Source: Pseudomonas asgharzadehiana (GTDB taxonomy: Bacteria > Pseudomonadota > Gammaproteobacteria > Pseudomonadales > Pseudomonadaceae). Taken from it: a DNA stretch of 64,000 nucleotides. Below, in pieces: positions 34,595 to 42,122 of the stretch. The stretch covers positions 372,001 to 436,000 of the forward strand of contig NZ_CP077079.1 of NCBI RefSeq assembly GCF_019139815.1, in the 5' to 3' direction. The notes under the pieces are model-generated. The model worked only from the letters and a program-made list of their open reading frames with translations. It was not told where the DNA came from and searched no databases. Position 1 is the first letter of the stretch. Each line of letters begins with the position of its first letter. A program made the position numbers and the translations under genes.

Positions 34595-35812
34595 TTATTC
34601 CGTCAACGAAGCTTTGTTGTTGCAGCTAGATCTTAAATGCATATCTATAGCGCCAGTGCGGTAGGTCGCCGGGCTGAATACCCGCGTCACCACCAGCATC
34701 GCCAGCGCAGTCACCGTCAGCACCACCCAGGCACTGGCGAAGTGGCCGGTGAGTTCGCGCAGCCAGCCGGTCATCCACGGCGAAACCGCGTTGATCAAAA
34801 AGCCCACGCCCTGCACGAAGGCCGCCAGTTGCCCGGCTTGCCGAGGGTCGCGGTGATGGTCGAGGGTCAGCAACAGGCTCAGGGCAAAACAGGCGCCCAG
34901 GCCGAAGCCGCACAACGCCACCCACAGGTGTGGAAATTGCAGCGGCGCCAGCAACAGGCCAAGGTAGCCGACGGTCTGGGCGAGCAGGCTGATGCCGAGC
35001 AGCGGTCGACGGTCGATGCCGCGTTGCGCCAGCACCGGCATCAGCAGCGCCGCGATGACCTGGAAGATCGTCATGAACGCCAGCAGCGAGCCGCTGGGCA
35101 GCACGCCCCAGCCCAATTGCTGATAGTAGGCCGGCAACCACGCCACCAGGCTCATATAGCCGCAGTTCACCAGCCCGAAATACAGCGCCAACAGCCATGC
35201 GCGTCGATTGCGCAGCCCCTGGAACGCAGGTGCCACCTGATGAGGGTTCTTCGCCGCACCCAATGGCAGCCAGGCCCACAACAACAAAGCGCCCAGCGCC
35301 GGTAGCAGCCACACGCCCAACCCTGCCTGCCAATGCTCGAAATGCGTGGCGACCAACGGGCTGAGCAGCGCCGCCAACCCGCCCCCGGCCATCAGCGAGG
35401 CCGAATACACACCCATCGCCACCGGCACGCGATGCTGAAATTCGCGCTTGATCATCGCCGGCACCAACGCCTGGATCAGCGCCACGCCGGCACCGCCGAG
35501 CAATGCCGTGACCAGCAGCGCAGAGCCCTGGCCCATCAACCAGCGCGCCAGGCATGCCAGCACAATCAGGCTCAAGCCCAGGGCGATACCCTGTCGCTCA
35601 CCCAGCCGCGCTTCCACGCGCACACCCACCAGCGCCACCAACCCCATGCACACCACCGGCAGGCTGGTGAGCAGGGCGCTGCTCTGGAAGCTCAAGCCGG
35701 TGGCCTGGCGAATCTCGCCGAGCAACGGGCTGATGGAGCTGAGGATCGGCCGCAGATTCAGGCCCAGTACCACCAGCAGGCCCCAGCCGGCGAGGGATTT
35801 ATTGAGGGTCAT
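34595..35812 (-). CDS. MFS transporter, CynX/NimT type
   Basis: 405 residues with twelve hydrophobic helices. The start MTLNKSLAGWGLLVVLGLNLRP matches CynX/NimT-family transporters, where LNLRP in the first helix is conserved (cyanate or 2-nitroimidazole resistance exporters). GACFALSLLLTLDHHRDPRQ and AFVQGVGFLINAVSPW are further family features. The frame is open for another ~295 codons upstream, but that part is only the antisense of the LysR gene, so the start is set at 35812. It is divergent from the LysR gene at 35915, its likely regulator. The substrate is not deducible. Confidence 0.9.
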   Translation of the reverse strand: MTLNKSLAGWGLLVVLGLNLRPILSSISPLLGEIRQATGLSFQSSALLTSLPVVCMGLVALVGVRVEARLGERQGIALGLSLIVLACLARWLMGQGSALLVTALLGGAGVALIQALVPAMIKREFQHRVPVAMGVYSASLMAGGGLAALLSPLVATHFEHWQAGLGVWLLPALGALLLWAWLPLGAAKNPHQVAPAFQGLRNRRAWLLALYFGLVNCGYMSLVAWLPAYYQQLGWGVLPSGSLLAFMTIFQVIAALLMPVLAQRGIDRRPLLGISLLAQTVGYLGLLLAPLQFPHLWVALCGFGLGACFALSLLLTLDHHRDPRQAGQLAAFVQGVGFLINAVSPWMTGWLRELTGHFASAWVVLTVTALAMLVVTRVFSPATYRTGAIDMHLRSSCNNKASLTE

Positions 35813-35914
35813 GCAGCGCCTTTGCAGTGGGTAAATGAGGCGTGAGTATGGCCAGCGCCCCAGGTATTCTGAAATTAAATATAACCATGCCAACCAGTGG
35901 CAAAGAGAATGACC

Positions 35915-36766
35915 ATGTTCGATCCCGTATTGCTGCGCAGCTTCGTCGCCGTGGTGGATTGCGGCAACTTCACCCGTGCCGCCGAGCGCCTGCATGTGAC
36001 CCAGTCCACCGTCAGCCAGCAGATCCGCCGCCTGGAGGATGCGGTGGGGTGCCTGTTGCTGGACCGCGATCAACGGCGTGTCGTCGCCACCGCCGAGGGT
36101 GAGCGCTTGTTGGCGTATGCGCGGCGCATCCTGGCGCTGCATGAAGAGGCCGCCGATGTGTTGATCAACCAGCAAAGCGATGGCGTGCTGCGCCTGGGCG
36201 TGCCGGAAGACTTTGCGGCGCAGCGGCTGATGCCGTTGCTGTCGGCGTTTGTGCTGGCCTATCCAAAGGTGCGCCTGGAGGTCACCAGCGGTCTCGGCCC
36301 AGAGTTGCAGCGCCAGTACCGCAGTGGTGAATTCGATGTATTGCTGGTCAAGCAGATGGGCAGCAGTGATGACTGCCTGGCCTCGTGGCCCGAGCCGCTG
36401 TGTTGGGTAGACAGCCGCAGCACGCCGTGCCTGGGGCGCGACCCTTTGCCCTTGGTGGCATTCCCGGTGGGCGGCCTGTACCGCAATGAAATGCTGCACC
36501 ACCTGGAAGTGGGAGGCTGGCGCTGGCGTATCGGCTATTCCAGCGCGAGCCTGGCCAGTGTGTGTTCGGCGGTAGCGGCGGGGTTGGGTGTGAGTTTGTT
36601 GCCGCGCCGGGTCGTACAACCCGGGCATGTGGAACTGGGGCCGGACAGCGGTTTGCCCGTGGTACAAGGCGTGCGCCTGGCGTTGTATGCCCGCCATGGC
36701 TTGAGTGAGGCGGGGCAGTGTTTGCAGGCTGAACTGTTTGATTTGTGCGCAAACAGCCCCGGTTGA
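35915..36766 (+). CDS. LysR-family transcriptional regulator
   Basis: 283 residues beginning MFDPVLLRSFVAVVDCGNFT. The helix-turn-helix is AAERLHVTQSTVSQQIRRLE, and the effector domain follows from about residue 90. The start is placed at 35915 because AGAG lies about seven bases upstream; an ATG two codons earlier (35909) is too close to that site. It is divergent from the MFS gene with a 102-bp gap, the standard LysR-target layout. Its 3' end is followed by the tonB leader region. Confidence 0.9.
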   Translation: MFDPVLLRSFVAVVDCGNFTRAAERLHVTQSTVSQQIRRLEDAVGCLLLDRDQRRVVATAEGERLLAYARRILALHEEAADVLINQQSDGVLRLGVPEDFAAQRLMPLLSAFVLAYPKVRLEVTSGLGPELQRQYRSGEFDVLLVKQMGSSDDCLASWPEPLCWVDSRSTPCLGRDPLPLVAFPVGGLYRNEMLHHLEVGGWRWRIGYSSASLASVCSAVAAGLGVSLLPRRVVQPGHVELGPDSGLPVVQGVRLALYARHGLSEAGQCLQAELFDLCANSPG

Positions 36767-37004
36767 GCCATGCCTTTAGTGAATATTTTGCATGCCGGCC
36801 AAGCATGGGCAAAACACACCAGCGCCCCAGGCCCCGCGGGCCGTGGGTTTGCCGTGCGCATGGGTTTCGTTTATTCAATTTTGGTCTAGGTATAACTTTA
36901 AAGGTTACTTTAAGAAATAAGCGGGTGGCCCCGATGATTCAGCCCTCGACGGCCTTCTACCCAGGCCTGTCGGTTTTTGTTTTAAAAACCGTAGGGAGTC
37001 AATC
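36767..37004. promoter_or_regulatory. tonB leader region with stacked hairpins
   Basis: 238 bp. A possible -10 (TATAAC, 36891-36896) lies in an AT-rich stretch together with a near-palindrome AACTTTAAAGGTT. Downstream, CGACGGCC (36947-36954) can pair with GGCCtGTCG (36964-36972) and is followed by a T-rich run. That run is itself part of a second perfect stem, CGGTTTTT-GTTTT-AAAAACCG (36971-36991), which ends two bases before the AGGGAG ribosome-binding site. No classical Fur box was found by eye. Confidence 0.5.
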
Positions 37005-37802
37005 ATGGGCAATGTCCAGACCGCCGCCAGTGCACATGAGGCGCCATGGCGCCAGGCACCGGGTGGTGAGTTGGTCGACCTTGGCCGACCACACCGCGCG
37101 CCGTTGGGGCAACTGCGTTTGCAGCGAACCCCCAAGCGCTTTTCGAGCCGGCGCGAAGGGGTTTTGCTGGCGGTGCTGGTGTTGGCCCTGCACGGCGCGG
37201 TGATTTATTGGGTGAGCCAGAAGCCCACGCCGGTGCTGCCGATTGTGCCGCCGGAAATCCCGCCGATGACGCTCGAACTTTCCCGGCCAGCGCCGGCGCT
37301 GGTAGAACCGCCGACGGCTGTGCCACCGCCGCCACCACCGGTGGTCGAGCCACCGCCACCGGCCGTGGACGAGCTGGCAGCTGCGCCCGCGCCGAAAAAA
37401 ATCCCCAAAGCCAAGCCCGTGCCCAAGCCGGTCGCCAAACCAGTGACACCGCCGCCAACGCCTGCGCCACAGGCGGTGGCCCCTGTCGCGCCGCCTGCCC
37501 CAACGCCAGCGCCAGCCCCGGTCACGCCGGCTTCGGCCAATGCCGCCTACTTGAAGAACCCGGCGCCCGAATACCCCTCGCTGGCCCAGCGTCGGGGTTG
37601 GGAAGGCACGGTGGTGTTGCGGGTTCAGGTACTGGCCAGCGGCAAGCCGGGTGAAATCCAGATCCAGAAAAGCAGCGGCCGCCAGCAACTCGATGATGCC
37701 GCCCTGGCTGCCGTGAAGCGTTGGAGTTTCGTGCCGGCCAAGCAGGGCGACGTGGCCCAGAACGGATGGGTCAGCGTACCGATCGATTTCAAGATCCACT
37801 AA
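37005..37802 (+). CDS. tonB: TonB energy-transducing protein
   Basis: 265 residues. A cytoplasmic tail of about 48 residues, longer than in E. coli TonB, precedes one membrane helix (VLLAVLVLALHGAVIYWVS). The rigid Pro-rich periplasmic spacer (about 70-175) contains PPPPPPVVEPPPP and PKPVAKPV repeats. The C-terminal domain reads YLKNPAPEYPSLAQRRGWEG, VQVLASGKPGEIQIQKSSGR and LAAVKRWSFVPAK. It couples the proton gradient to outer-membrane receptors with ExbB/ExbD. The extended N-terminus and the order tonB-exbB-exbD match the TonB2 system (PA0197-0199). Confidence 0.95.
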   Translation: MGNVQTAASAHEAPWRQAPGGELVDLGRPHRAPLGQLRLQRTPKRFSSRREGVLLAVLVLALHGAVIYWVSQKPTPVLPIVPPEIPPMTLELSRPAPALVEPPTAVPPPPPPVVEPPPPAVDELAAAPAPKKIPKAKPVPKPVAKPVTPPPTPAPQAVAPVAPPAPTPAPAPVTPASANAAYLKNPAPEYPSLAQRRGWEGTVVLRVQVLASGKPGEIQIQKSSGRQQLDDAALAAVKRWSFVPAKQGDVAQNGWVSVPIDFKIH

Positions 37803-37853
37803 CGAGGGCTGCGCGGTGCTGTACCTGCCGCGACCTGCACAGAGGGAAACAAC

Positions 37854-38573
37854 ATGGCATTAGCATCTCCACTTGAATCCATCGAAAGCGCGGTGATCTG
37901 GCTGCTGGTGGTTTTTTCGGTCGCCACCTGGGGCCTGGCCCTGCTCAAGGGCGTGCAGTTCGGTCGTCTCAAGGCCCAGGATCGCAAGTTCCACACACGG
38001 TTCTGGGCGGCGTCGAGCCTTGACTCCGCCGCCGAGTTGGCCGAAACCCAGCCCGGTGCCGCGGCCCGCGTGGCCCAGGCCGGTTATGCCGCCATCCAGG
38101 TGGGCGATGCGCCGCACGCGGCGGACTTGAGCCAGGCGATCAACCATCAAGACCGCCTCGAGCGCGCCCTGCGCCAACAGATCGTACGGGAGCGTCGCTC
38201 CCTGGAAACCGGCCTGGCCGTGGTCGCCAGTATCGGCAGCACGTCGCCGTTTATCGGGCTGTTCGGCACCGTGTGGGGCATCATGGAAGCGCTCAAGGGC
38301 ATTAGCGCCGCCGGTTCCGCCAGCCTGGAAACCGTGGCCGGGCCGATCGGCGCGGCGCTGGTCGCCACCGGTGTCGGGATCGCCGTCGCGGTACCGGCGG
38401 TGCTGGTTTACAACTACTTCCTGCGCCGCTTGAAGCTCACGGCTGCGGACCTCGATGACTTTGCCCACGACTTCTACAGCCTCGCGCAAAAAAATTCGTT
38501 CCGCGTGCTGCTGCACCCCACGCTCAACAAAGCCGGCGCCGGCAACCCGCAAAAAGTGAAGGAGGCGTCCTGA
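37854..38573 (+). CDS. exbB: ExbB proton-channel subunit
   Basis: 239 residues of the MotA/TolQ/ExbB family with three membrane helices, near residues 12-32, 125-150 and 170-195. The core motif is GLAVVASIGSTSPFIGLFGTVWGIMEAL, followed by GPIGAALVATGVGIAVAVPA. It assembles as a pentamer around ExbD to energise TonB. A GAGGGAAAC ribosome-binding site lies six bases before the ATG. The 51-bp gap after tonB and the next gene's start one base beyond its stop indicate one operon. Confidence 0.95.
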   Translation: MALASPLESIESAVIWLLVVFSVATWGLALLKGVQFGRLKAQDRKFHTRFWAASSLDSAAELAETQPGAAARVAQAGYAAIQVGDAPHAADLSQAINHQDRLERALRQQIVRERRSLETGLAVVASIGSTSPFIGLFGTVWGIMEALKGISAAGSASLETVAGPIGAALVATGVGIAVAVPAVLVYNYFLRRLKLTAADLDDFAHDFYSLAQKNSFRVLLHPTLNKAGAGNPQKVKEAS

Positions 38574-38574
38574 G

Positions 38575-38976
38575 ATGGCTTTTTCCACGCAAGACAGTGA
38601 CGAGGTGCTGAGCGAAATCAACGTCACGCCGCTGGTGGACGTGATGCTGGTGCTACTGGTGGTGTTTATCGTCACCGCGCCGCTGCTGACCAACGCGATC
38701 CCGATCAACCTGCCCAAGACCGAGGCGGTAGCCCCGGTAGAGCAGAAGGACCCGCTGGTGGTGAGCATCGATGGGGCCGGCAAGCTGTTTATCAACAAGG
38801 ATGAAATCCAGCCGGACCTGCTGCAATTCAACCTGCAGGCGGCCAAGGCCAAGGACCCCGATGTGCGGGTGCAACTGCAGGCCGACGAGGGTGTGAATTA
38901 CGGCGAAGTGGCGCGAGCCATGGCGTCTATCGAACGCGCGGGGATTACCAAGCTGTCGGTAATCACCGCACGGTAG
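38575..38976 (+). CDS. exbD: ExbD proton-channel subunit
   Basis: 133 residues: a short cytoplasmic tail, one membrane helix with the essential Asp (INVTPLVDVMLVLLVVFIVT, Asp in PLVDV), and a periplasmic domain ending ALASIERAGITKLSVIT-like (MASIERAGITKLSVIT). AAGGAGG precedes the start. It is the proton-carrying partner of ExbB. The gene ends the operon; a T8-tailed hairpin follows. Confidence 0.95.
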   Translation: MAFSTQDSDEVLSEINVTPLVDVMLVLLVVFIVTAPLLTNAIPINLPKTEAVAPVEQKDPLVVSIDGAGKLFINKDEIQPDLLQFNLQAAKAKDPDVRVQLQADEGVNYGEVARAMASIERAGITKLSVITAR

Positions 38977-39000
38977 TGGTAAAAGCCTCGACAGTTTTTG

Positions 39001-39034
39001 GGCCGTTTCCTTGGCAGGGTGCGGCCTTTTTTTT
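39001..39034 (+). terminator. Rho-independent terminator after exbD
   Basis: GGCCG (39001-39005) and CGGCC (39022-39026) enclose a 16-base loop and are followed by eight T. The stem is short but the T tract is strong. Confidence 0.75.
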
Positions 39035-39073
39035 GACTGAAATTCAAACCAAATCTCTAGGTGGAATGAGGCC

Positions 39074-39102
39074 AATGTGGGAGGGGGCTTGCTCCCACAT
39101 TT
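39074..39102. repeat. REP-like hairpin
   Basis: AATGTGGGAG (39074-39083) and CTCCCACATT (39093-39102) are exact inverted arms around GGGGCTTGC. Confidence 0.85.
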
Positions 39103-39208
39103 CGATTGTGGTTTTTAGTTATTAATAAATAGCTTCTTATTCCTTAACTAACATAATCCGCGTCCCTATACTGATCAGCAACGTTAAACGCTGCAGGAGG
39201 GCACACCC

Positions 39209-39790
39209 GTGCACAGCGAGTCGATTCGTTACCTGATCGTGCCGGGCTGGCAAGGATCGCCAGAAGATCATTGGCAAACCCATTGGCAAAACAGCCTGCC
39301 CAACAGCGCGCGCGTGGAGCAGGCCGATTGGCTGACGCCGCGCCGCGAGGACTGGGTGGCCGCGCTGGCCGAGGCCATCGCCGCCGATAGCACGCCGGTG
39401 ATCCTGATCGCTCACAGCCTGGGTTGCATCACCGTGGCGCATTGGGCGGCGACCGCGCCGCTGCACTTCCTGCGCCAGGTGCGCGGCGCCTTGCTGGTGG
39501 CCCCGGCCGACGTCGAACGCCCGGCCTGTTCGCCGGCGTTGCGCAACTTTGCACCGGTTCCCACCGACTTGCTGCCGTTCCCCAGCCAGGTGGTCAGCTC
39601 CGACAATGACAGTGCCGTCAGCACCCCGCGCGCGCTGGAAATGGCGCGCAACTGGGGCGCCGAGGCCGGCATCCTCTCCGGCGCCGGGCATATCAACGTG
39701 AAGTCCGGCCATCAGCGCTGGGAGCAGGGGTTCGCCTACCTCTATCGCCTGCAAAACCGTCTTGAGCATCACGCCCGGCGTCGTGCGTAA
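39209..39790 (+). CDS. RBBP9/YdeN-family serine hydrolase
   Basis: 193 residues, the normal size for the family. The N-terminus YLIVPGWQGSPEDHWQTHW is diagnostic (PGW.GS...HWQ). The nucleophile Ser is in ILIAHSLGCITVAHW, the catalytic Asp probably in VVSSDNDSAVST, and His in GAGHINVKSGH. It is an alpha/beta hydrolase of unknown substrate. The ATG-less start GTG follows GCAGGAGG. It lies between exbD and the degenerate sigma-54 activator gene on the same strand. Confidence 0.9.
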   Translation: MHSESIRYLIVPGWQGSPEDHWQTHWQNSLPNSARVEQADWLTPRREDWVAALAEAIAADSTPVILIAHSLGCITVAHWAATAPLHFLRQVRGALLVAPADVERPACSPALRNFAPVPTDLLPFPSQVVSSDNDSAVSTPRALEMARNWGAEAGILSGAGHINVKSGHQRWEQGFAYLYRLQNRLEHHARRRA

Positions 39791-39838
39791 CCTTCTTTCA
39801 ACGCCTCGTCCCCGAGTGGGTTGGGGCGGGAGCCTGCC

Positions 39839-40765
39839 ATGAGTCTGAATGAAACCTTCGGCCAGCCGCTGCTGACCTTCCCCGATGCCGAAAAAAGCCC
39901 GCTGAGCATTCGCGCCAAGGCGTTGGTGTTCGTCGACCCTCGCTCCCGCCAGTTGCGCGAAGACCTGGAAAGCCTGGCGCCCCGCGCCTTGCCCGTGTTG
40001 ATTCGCGGCGAGACCGGTAGCGGTAAAGAGCTGCTGGCGCGGCATATCCACCGTGGCAGTGACCGCGCCGGGCTGTTTGTTTCCGTCAATTGCGGCGCGA
40101 TCAGCCCCACTTACGCCGATGCCGAATTGTTCGGCTATGCCGCCGGTAGCCACAGTGGCGCGGCCAGCAGCCGCGCCGGGTGGTTTGGCTCGGCCAATGG
40201 CGGCACCTTGTACCTGGACGAGATCGGCGACTTGCCGCTGCCTATCCAGGTGAAATTGCTGGCCGCCCTGGAAAACCATGAAGTCACCCGCGTCGGTGCC
40301 CATCAGCCGAGCCCGGTGGATGTGCGTCTGGTGGCAGCCACCAGCATCGACCTGGCCCAGGCGGTGGCGGCGGGCAAGTTTCATGAGCGGCTGTTCCATT
40401 ACCTGAGCGAAGGGCAACTGGACCTGCCGGCGCTACGCGAACGGGTCGGCGATATTCTGTCGCTGGCCGAGTACTTCCTCGGCATCTACAGCCAGCGCTT
40501 GGACCTGCCGGTGCCGCTGATCAGCGACGAGGCCCAGCGTGTACTGGAGCGGCATAGTTGGCCAGGCAATACCCGCGAACTGGAAAACGTCATTCACTTC
40601 GCCTTGCTGGTGAGCAGCGGCGACGAGATTTTGCCCGAACATTTGAACCTGCCCGTGGCCGGTTCGCCGCTGGAGCAGGTGCAACGTATCTTCAACACGG
40701 CCAGCCCTGCGGAGCAGAAAACCCTGCGCACTTTTCTGCATGAACAAAATGGAATATCAACGTGA
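39839..40765 (+). CDS. Sigma-54 activator AAA+ protein, degenerate and lacking HTH
   Basis: 308 residues, nearly all AAA+ domain. Walker A (IRGETGSGKELLARHI) and Walker B (NGGTLYLDEIGDLP) are intact. The sigma-54 contact loop, normally GAFTGA, reads GSHSGA (in FGYAAGSHSGAASSRAGWF). The arginine-finger segment, normally FREDLYYRL, reads FHERLFHYL. After the HSWPGNTRELENVIHFALL subdomain the protein ends within about 50 residues and has no Fis-type helix-turn-helix. RAGWF...NGGTLYLDEIGDLP recalls SfnR, the regulator of dimethyl-sulfone use. It may be a non-activating relative or a partner of another activator. The start at MSLNETFG is chosen over one six codons upstream. Confidence 0.85.
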   Translation: MSLNETFGQPLLTFPDAEKSPLSIRAKALVFVDPRSRQLREDLESLAPRALPVLIRGETGSGKELLARHIHRGSDRAGLFVSVNCGAISPTYADAELFGYAAGSHSGAASSRAGWFGSANGGTLYLDEIGDLPLPIQVKLLAALENHEVTRVGAHQPSPVDVRLVAATSIDLAQAVAAGKFHERLFHYLSEGQLDLPALRERVGDILSLAEYFLGIYSQRLDLPVPLISDEAQRVLERHSWPGNTRELENVIHFALLVSSGDEILPEHLNLPVAGSPLEQVQRIFNTASPAEQKTLRTFLHEQNGIST

Positions 40766-40773
40766 ATAAAAGA

Positions 40774-40808
40774 TATTGTCCGGGAATAAAAAATCTAGGT
40801 ATTGTCCG
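40774..40808. promoter_or_regulatory. Two direct repeats upstream of metQ-like gene
   Basis: TATTGTCCG occurs at 40774-40782 and again at 40800-40808, 26 bp apart, in an AT-rich stretch. This spacing fits tandem binding sites on one face of the helix. No binding protein is known. Confidence 0.4.
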
Positions 40809-40892
40809 CTCCACGCCGCGATAGCACTTCGCTGGCACTTCACAGAATGCGCGGTCGTCATAGACCACTCGGAATTTCGATAAGGACACTGC

Positions 40893-41675
40893 ATGAAAAA
40901 GGTTCTGTTGTTTACCGCACTGGCGGCTGCCCTGACTGCCGGCTTCGCCCAAGCCAACGAAAAACTGGTGGTGGCTGCCACTCCGATCCCGCACGCCGAG
41001 ATCCTCGAGCTGATCAAGCCGACCCTGGCCAAAGAAGGCGTGGACCTGCAGATCAAAGTCTTCACCGACTACGTACAGCCCAATGTGCAGGTTGCTGAAA
41101 AACGCCTGGACGCCAACTACTTCCAGACCCTGCCGTACCTGCAAAACTTCAACAAGGGCAAGGGCACCAATCTGGTGACCGTGGTCGGCGTGCATGTTGA
41201 ACCCTTCGGTGGTTACTCGAAAAAGATCAAGAAAATCGAAGATCTGAAAGACGGCGCCACCGTGGCGATCCCGAACGAAGGCTCCAACAGCGGTCGTGCC
41301 CTGTTGCTGCTGCAAAAGGCCGGTGTCATCACCCTGAAAGACCCGACCAACGCCCTGGCTACGCCAAAAGACATCGCCAGCAACCCCAAGCACCTGAAAT
41401 TCAAAGAGCTGGAATCGGCCCTGTTGCCACGCGTGCTGGACCAGGTTGACCTCGACCTGATCAACACCAACTACGCGCTGGAAGCCGGCCTGAACCCGGC
41501 CAAAGACGCGCTGATCATCGAAGACGCCAAGTCGCCGTATGTGAACTTCCTGGTGGCACGCCCGGACAACAAGGACAGCGACGCTATCCAGAAACTGTCC
41601 AAGGCGCTGACCAGCCCCGAAGTCAAAGCGTTCATCGAGAAGAAGTACAACGGCGCGGTCGTGCCGGCGTTCTGA
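40893..41675 (+). CDS. metQ: MetQ/NlpA-family substrate-binding protein (orphan)
   Basis: 260 residues with a cleavable signal peptide (MKKVLLFTALAAALTAG, cut near AQA-NEK) rather than a lipobox. The mature protein begins KLVVAATPIPHAEILELIKP, then DLQIKVFTDYVQPNVQVAE and DANYFQTLPYLQNF. Later it has VAIPNEGSNSGRALLLLQKA and LINTNYALEAGL. These are standard MetQ features; the family binds D/L-methionine or related thioethers. No ATPase or permease gene follows. It could serve the MetNI pair at 51116-52865 or another MetNI. A terminator follows. Confidence 0.9.
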   Translation: MKKVLLFTALAAALTAGFAQANEKLVVAATPIPHAEILELIKPTLAKEGVDLQIKVFTDYVQPNVQVAEKRLDANYFQTLPYLQNFNKGKGTNLVTVVGVHVEPFGGYSKKIKKIEDLKDGATVAIPNEGSNSGRALLLLQKAGVITLKDPTNALATPKDIASNPKHLKFKELESALLPRVLDQVDLDLINTNYALEAGLNPAKDALIIEDAKSPYVNFLVARPDNKDSDAIQKLSKALTSPEVKAFIEKKYNGAVVPAF

Positions 41676-41703
41676 TCGAGGTGTAAAACCCCTTCAAGGT
41701 TTC

Positions 41704-41736
41704 AACGCCGATGGCTGGTTTAGCGTCGGCGTTTTT
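41704..41736 (+). terminator. Rho-independent terminator after metQ
   Basis: ACGCCGA and TCGGCGT form the stem around a loop of about 14 bases, followed by seven T. Confidence 0.85.
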
Positions 41737-41766
41737 TTATGCCTGGGATTTGGAATGTACTCAAAC

Positions 41767-41792
41767 ATGTGGGAGGGGGCTTGCTCCCACAG
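41767..41792. repeat. REP-like hairpin
   Basis: TGTGGGAG (41768-41775) and CTCCCACA (41784-41791) are inverted arms around the usual GGGCTTG-type core. Confidence 0.82.
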
Positions 41793-41804
41793 TTGATCTT
41801 CATC

Positions 41805-41912
41805 TCATATCCGATTTTCAGTGGGTTGCAGAGCGCGGCGGTTGATCGCCCGACGCAACGCCACCAACCACTTCACCAGCTCCTGCGGATCAATCGGTTT
41901 CGCTTTGTTCAT
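41805..41912 (-). CDS. Putative 35-residue basic small protein
   Basis: A short reading frame on the reverse strand starting MNKAKPIDPQELVKWLVALR and ending in ENRI. It has a good ribosome-binding site, GAAGGA, seven to eight bases before the ATG. The predicted peptide has an N-terminal Pro-bounded cap, then one amphipathic, Arg-rich helix with regularly spaced Leu/Val/Trp. I recognise no family. It is next to sulfur-related transport genes but on the opposite strand. Coding status rests on the ribosome-binding site and the sensible amphipathic pattern, so a chance ORF cannot be excluded. Confidence 0.5.
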   Translation of the reverse strand: MNKAKPIDPQELVKWLVALRRAINRRALQPTENRI

Positions 41913-42122
41913 TGTTTAATCCTTCGAAAAACAGACCCCCCAACCATAGCCGTCGCCCGGCAATCCCGCGAATCCCGAGGTTATCTTTTTGGGTGATATC
42001 AATATGCTATTTCGGTATTTAAATTTTAGTTTTTATACCTTTAAAGTTCGCGCTACCCGACGTTATCCACTTCGCAGCGGACTGCGCTCGCGGCATTACC
42101 CATGCGGCGATATGGACTACCC

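Larger units (their letters stand above)
41676..42122. other. Intergenic region: terminator, REP hairpin, small ORF, AT-rich promoter
   Basis: 447 bp between metQ and the amino-acid transporter operon. From left to right it holds the metQ terminator, a REP-like hairpin (41767-41792), a 35-codon reverse-strand ORF (41805-41912) and an AT-rich block (41985-42050) likely to contain the transporter promoter. In that block GGTAT (42014-42018) and ATACC (42035-42039) form a wide dyad. Confidence 0.7.

Noticed and set aside
35813..36697. N-terminal extension that would make the MFS protein 700 residues long
   Set aside because: The extra part is antisense to a well-formed LysR gene and has no domain; the family start MTLNKSLAGW lies at 35812.
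36934..37203. A leader peptide (MIQPSTAFYPGL...) overlapping the tonB start
   Set aside because: The frame runs far into tonB rather than stopping near the hairpins, has no good ribosome-binding site and no run of regulatory codons.
40840..40862. TGGCACTTCACAGAATGC as a sigma-54 promoter for metQ
   Set aside because: The distance between GG and GC is 13 bases instead of 10, so sigma-54 would not recognise it.
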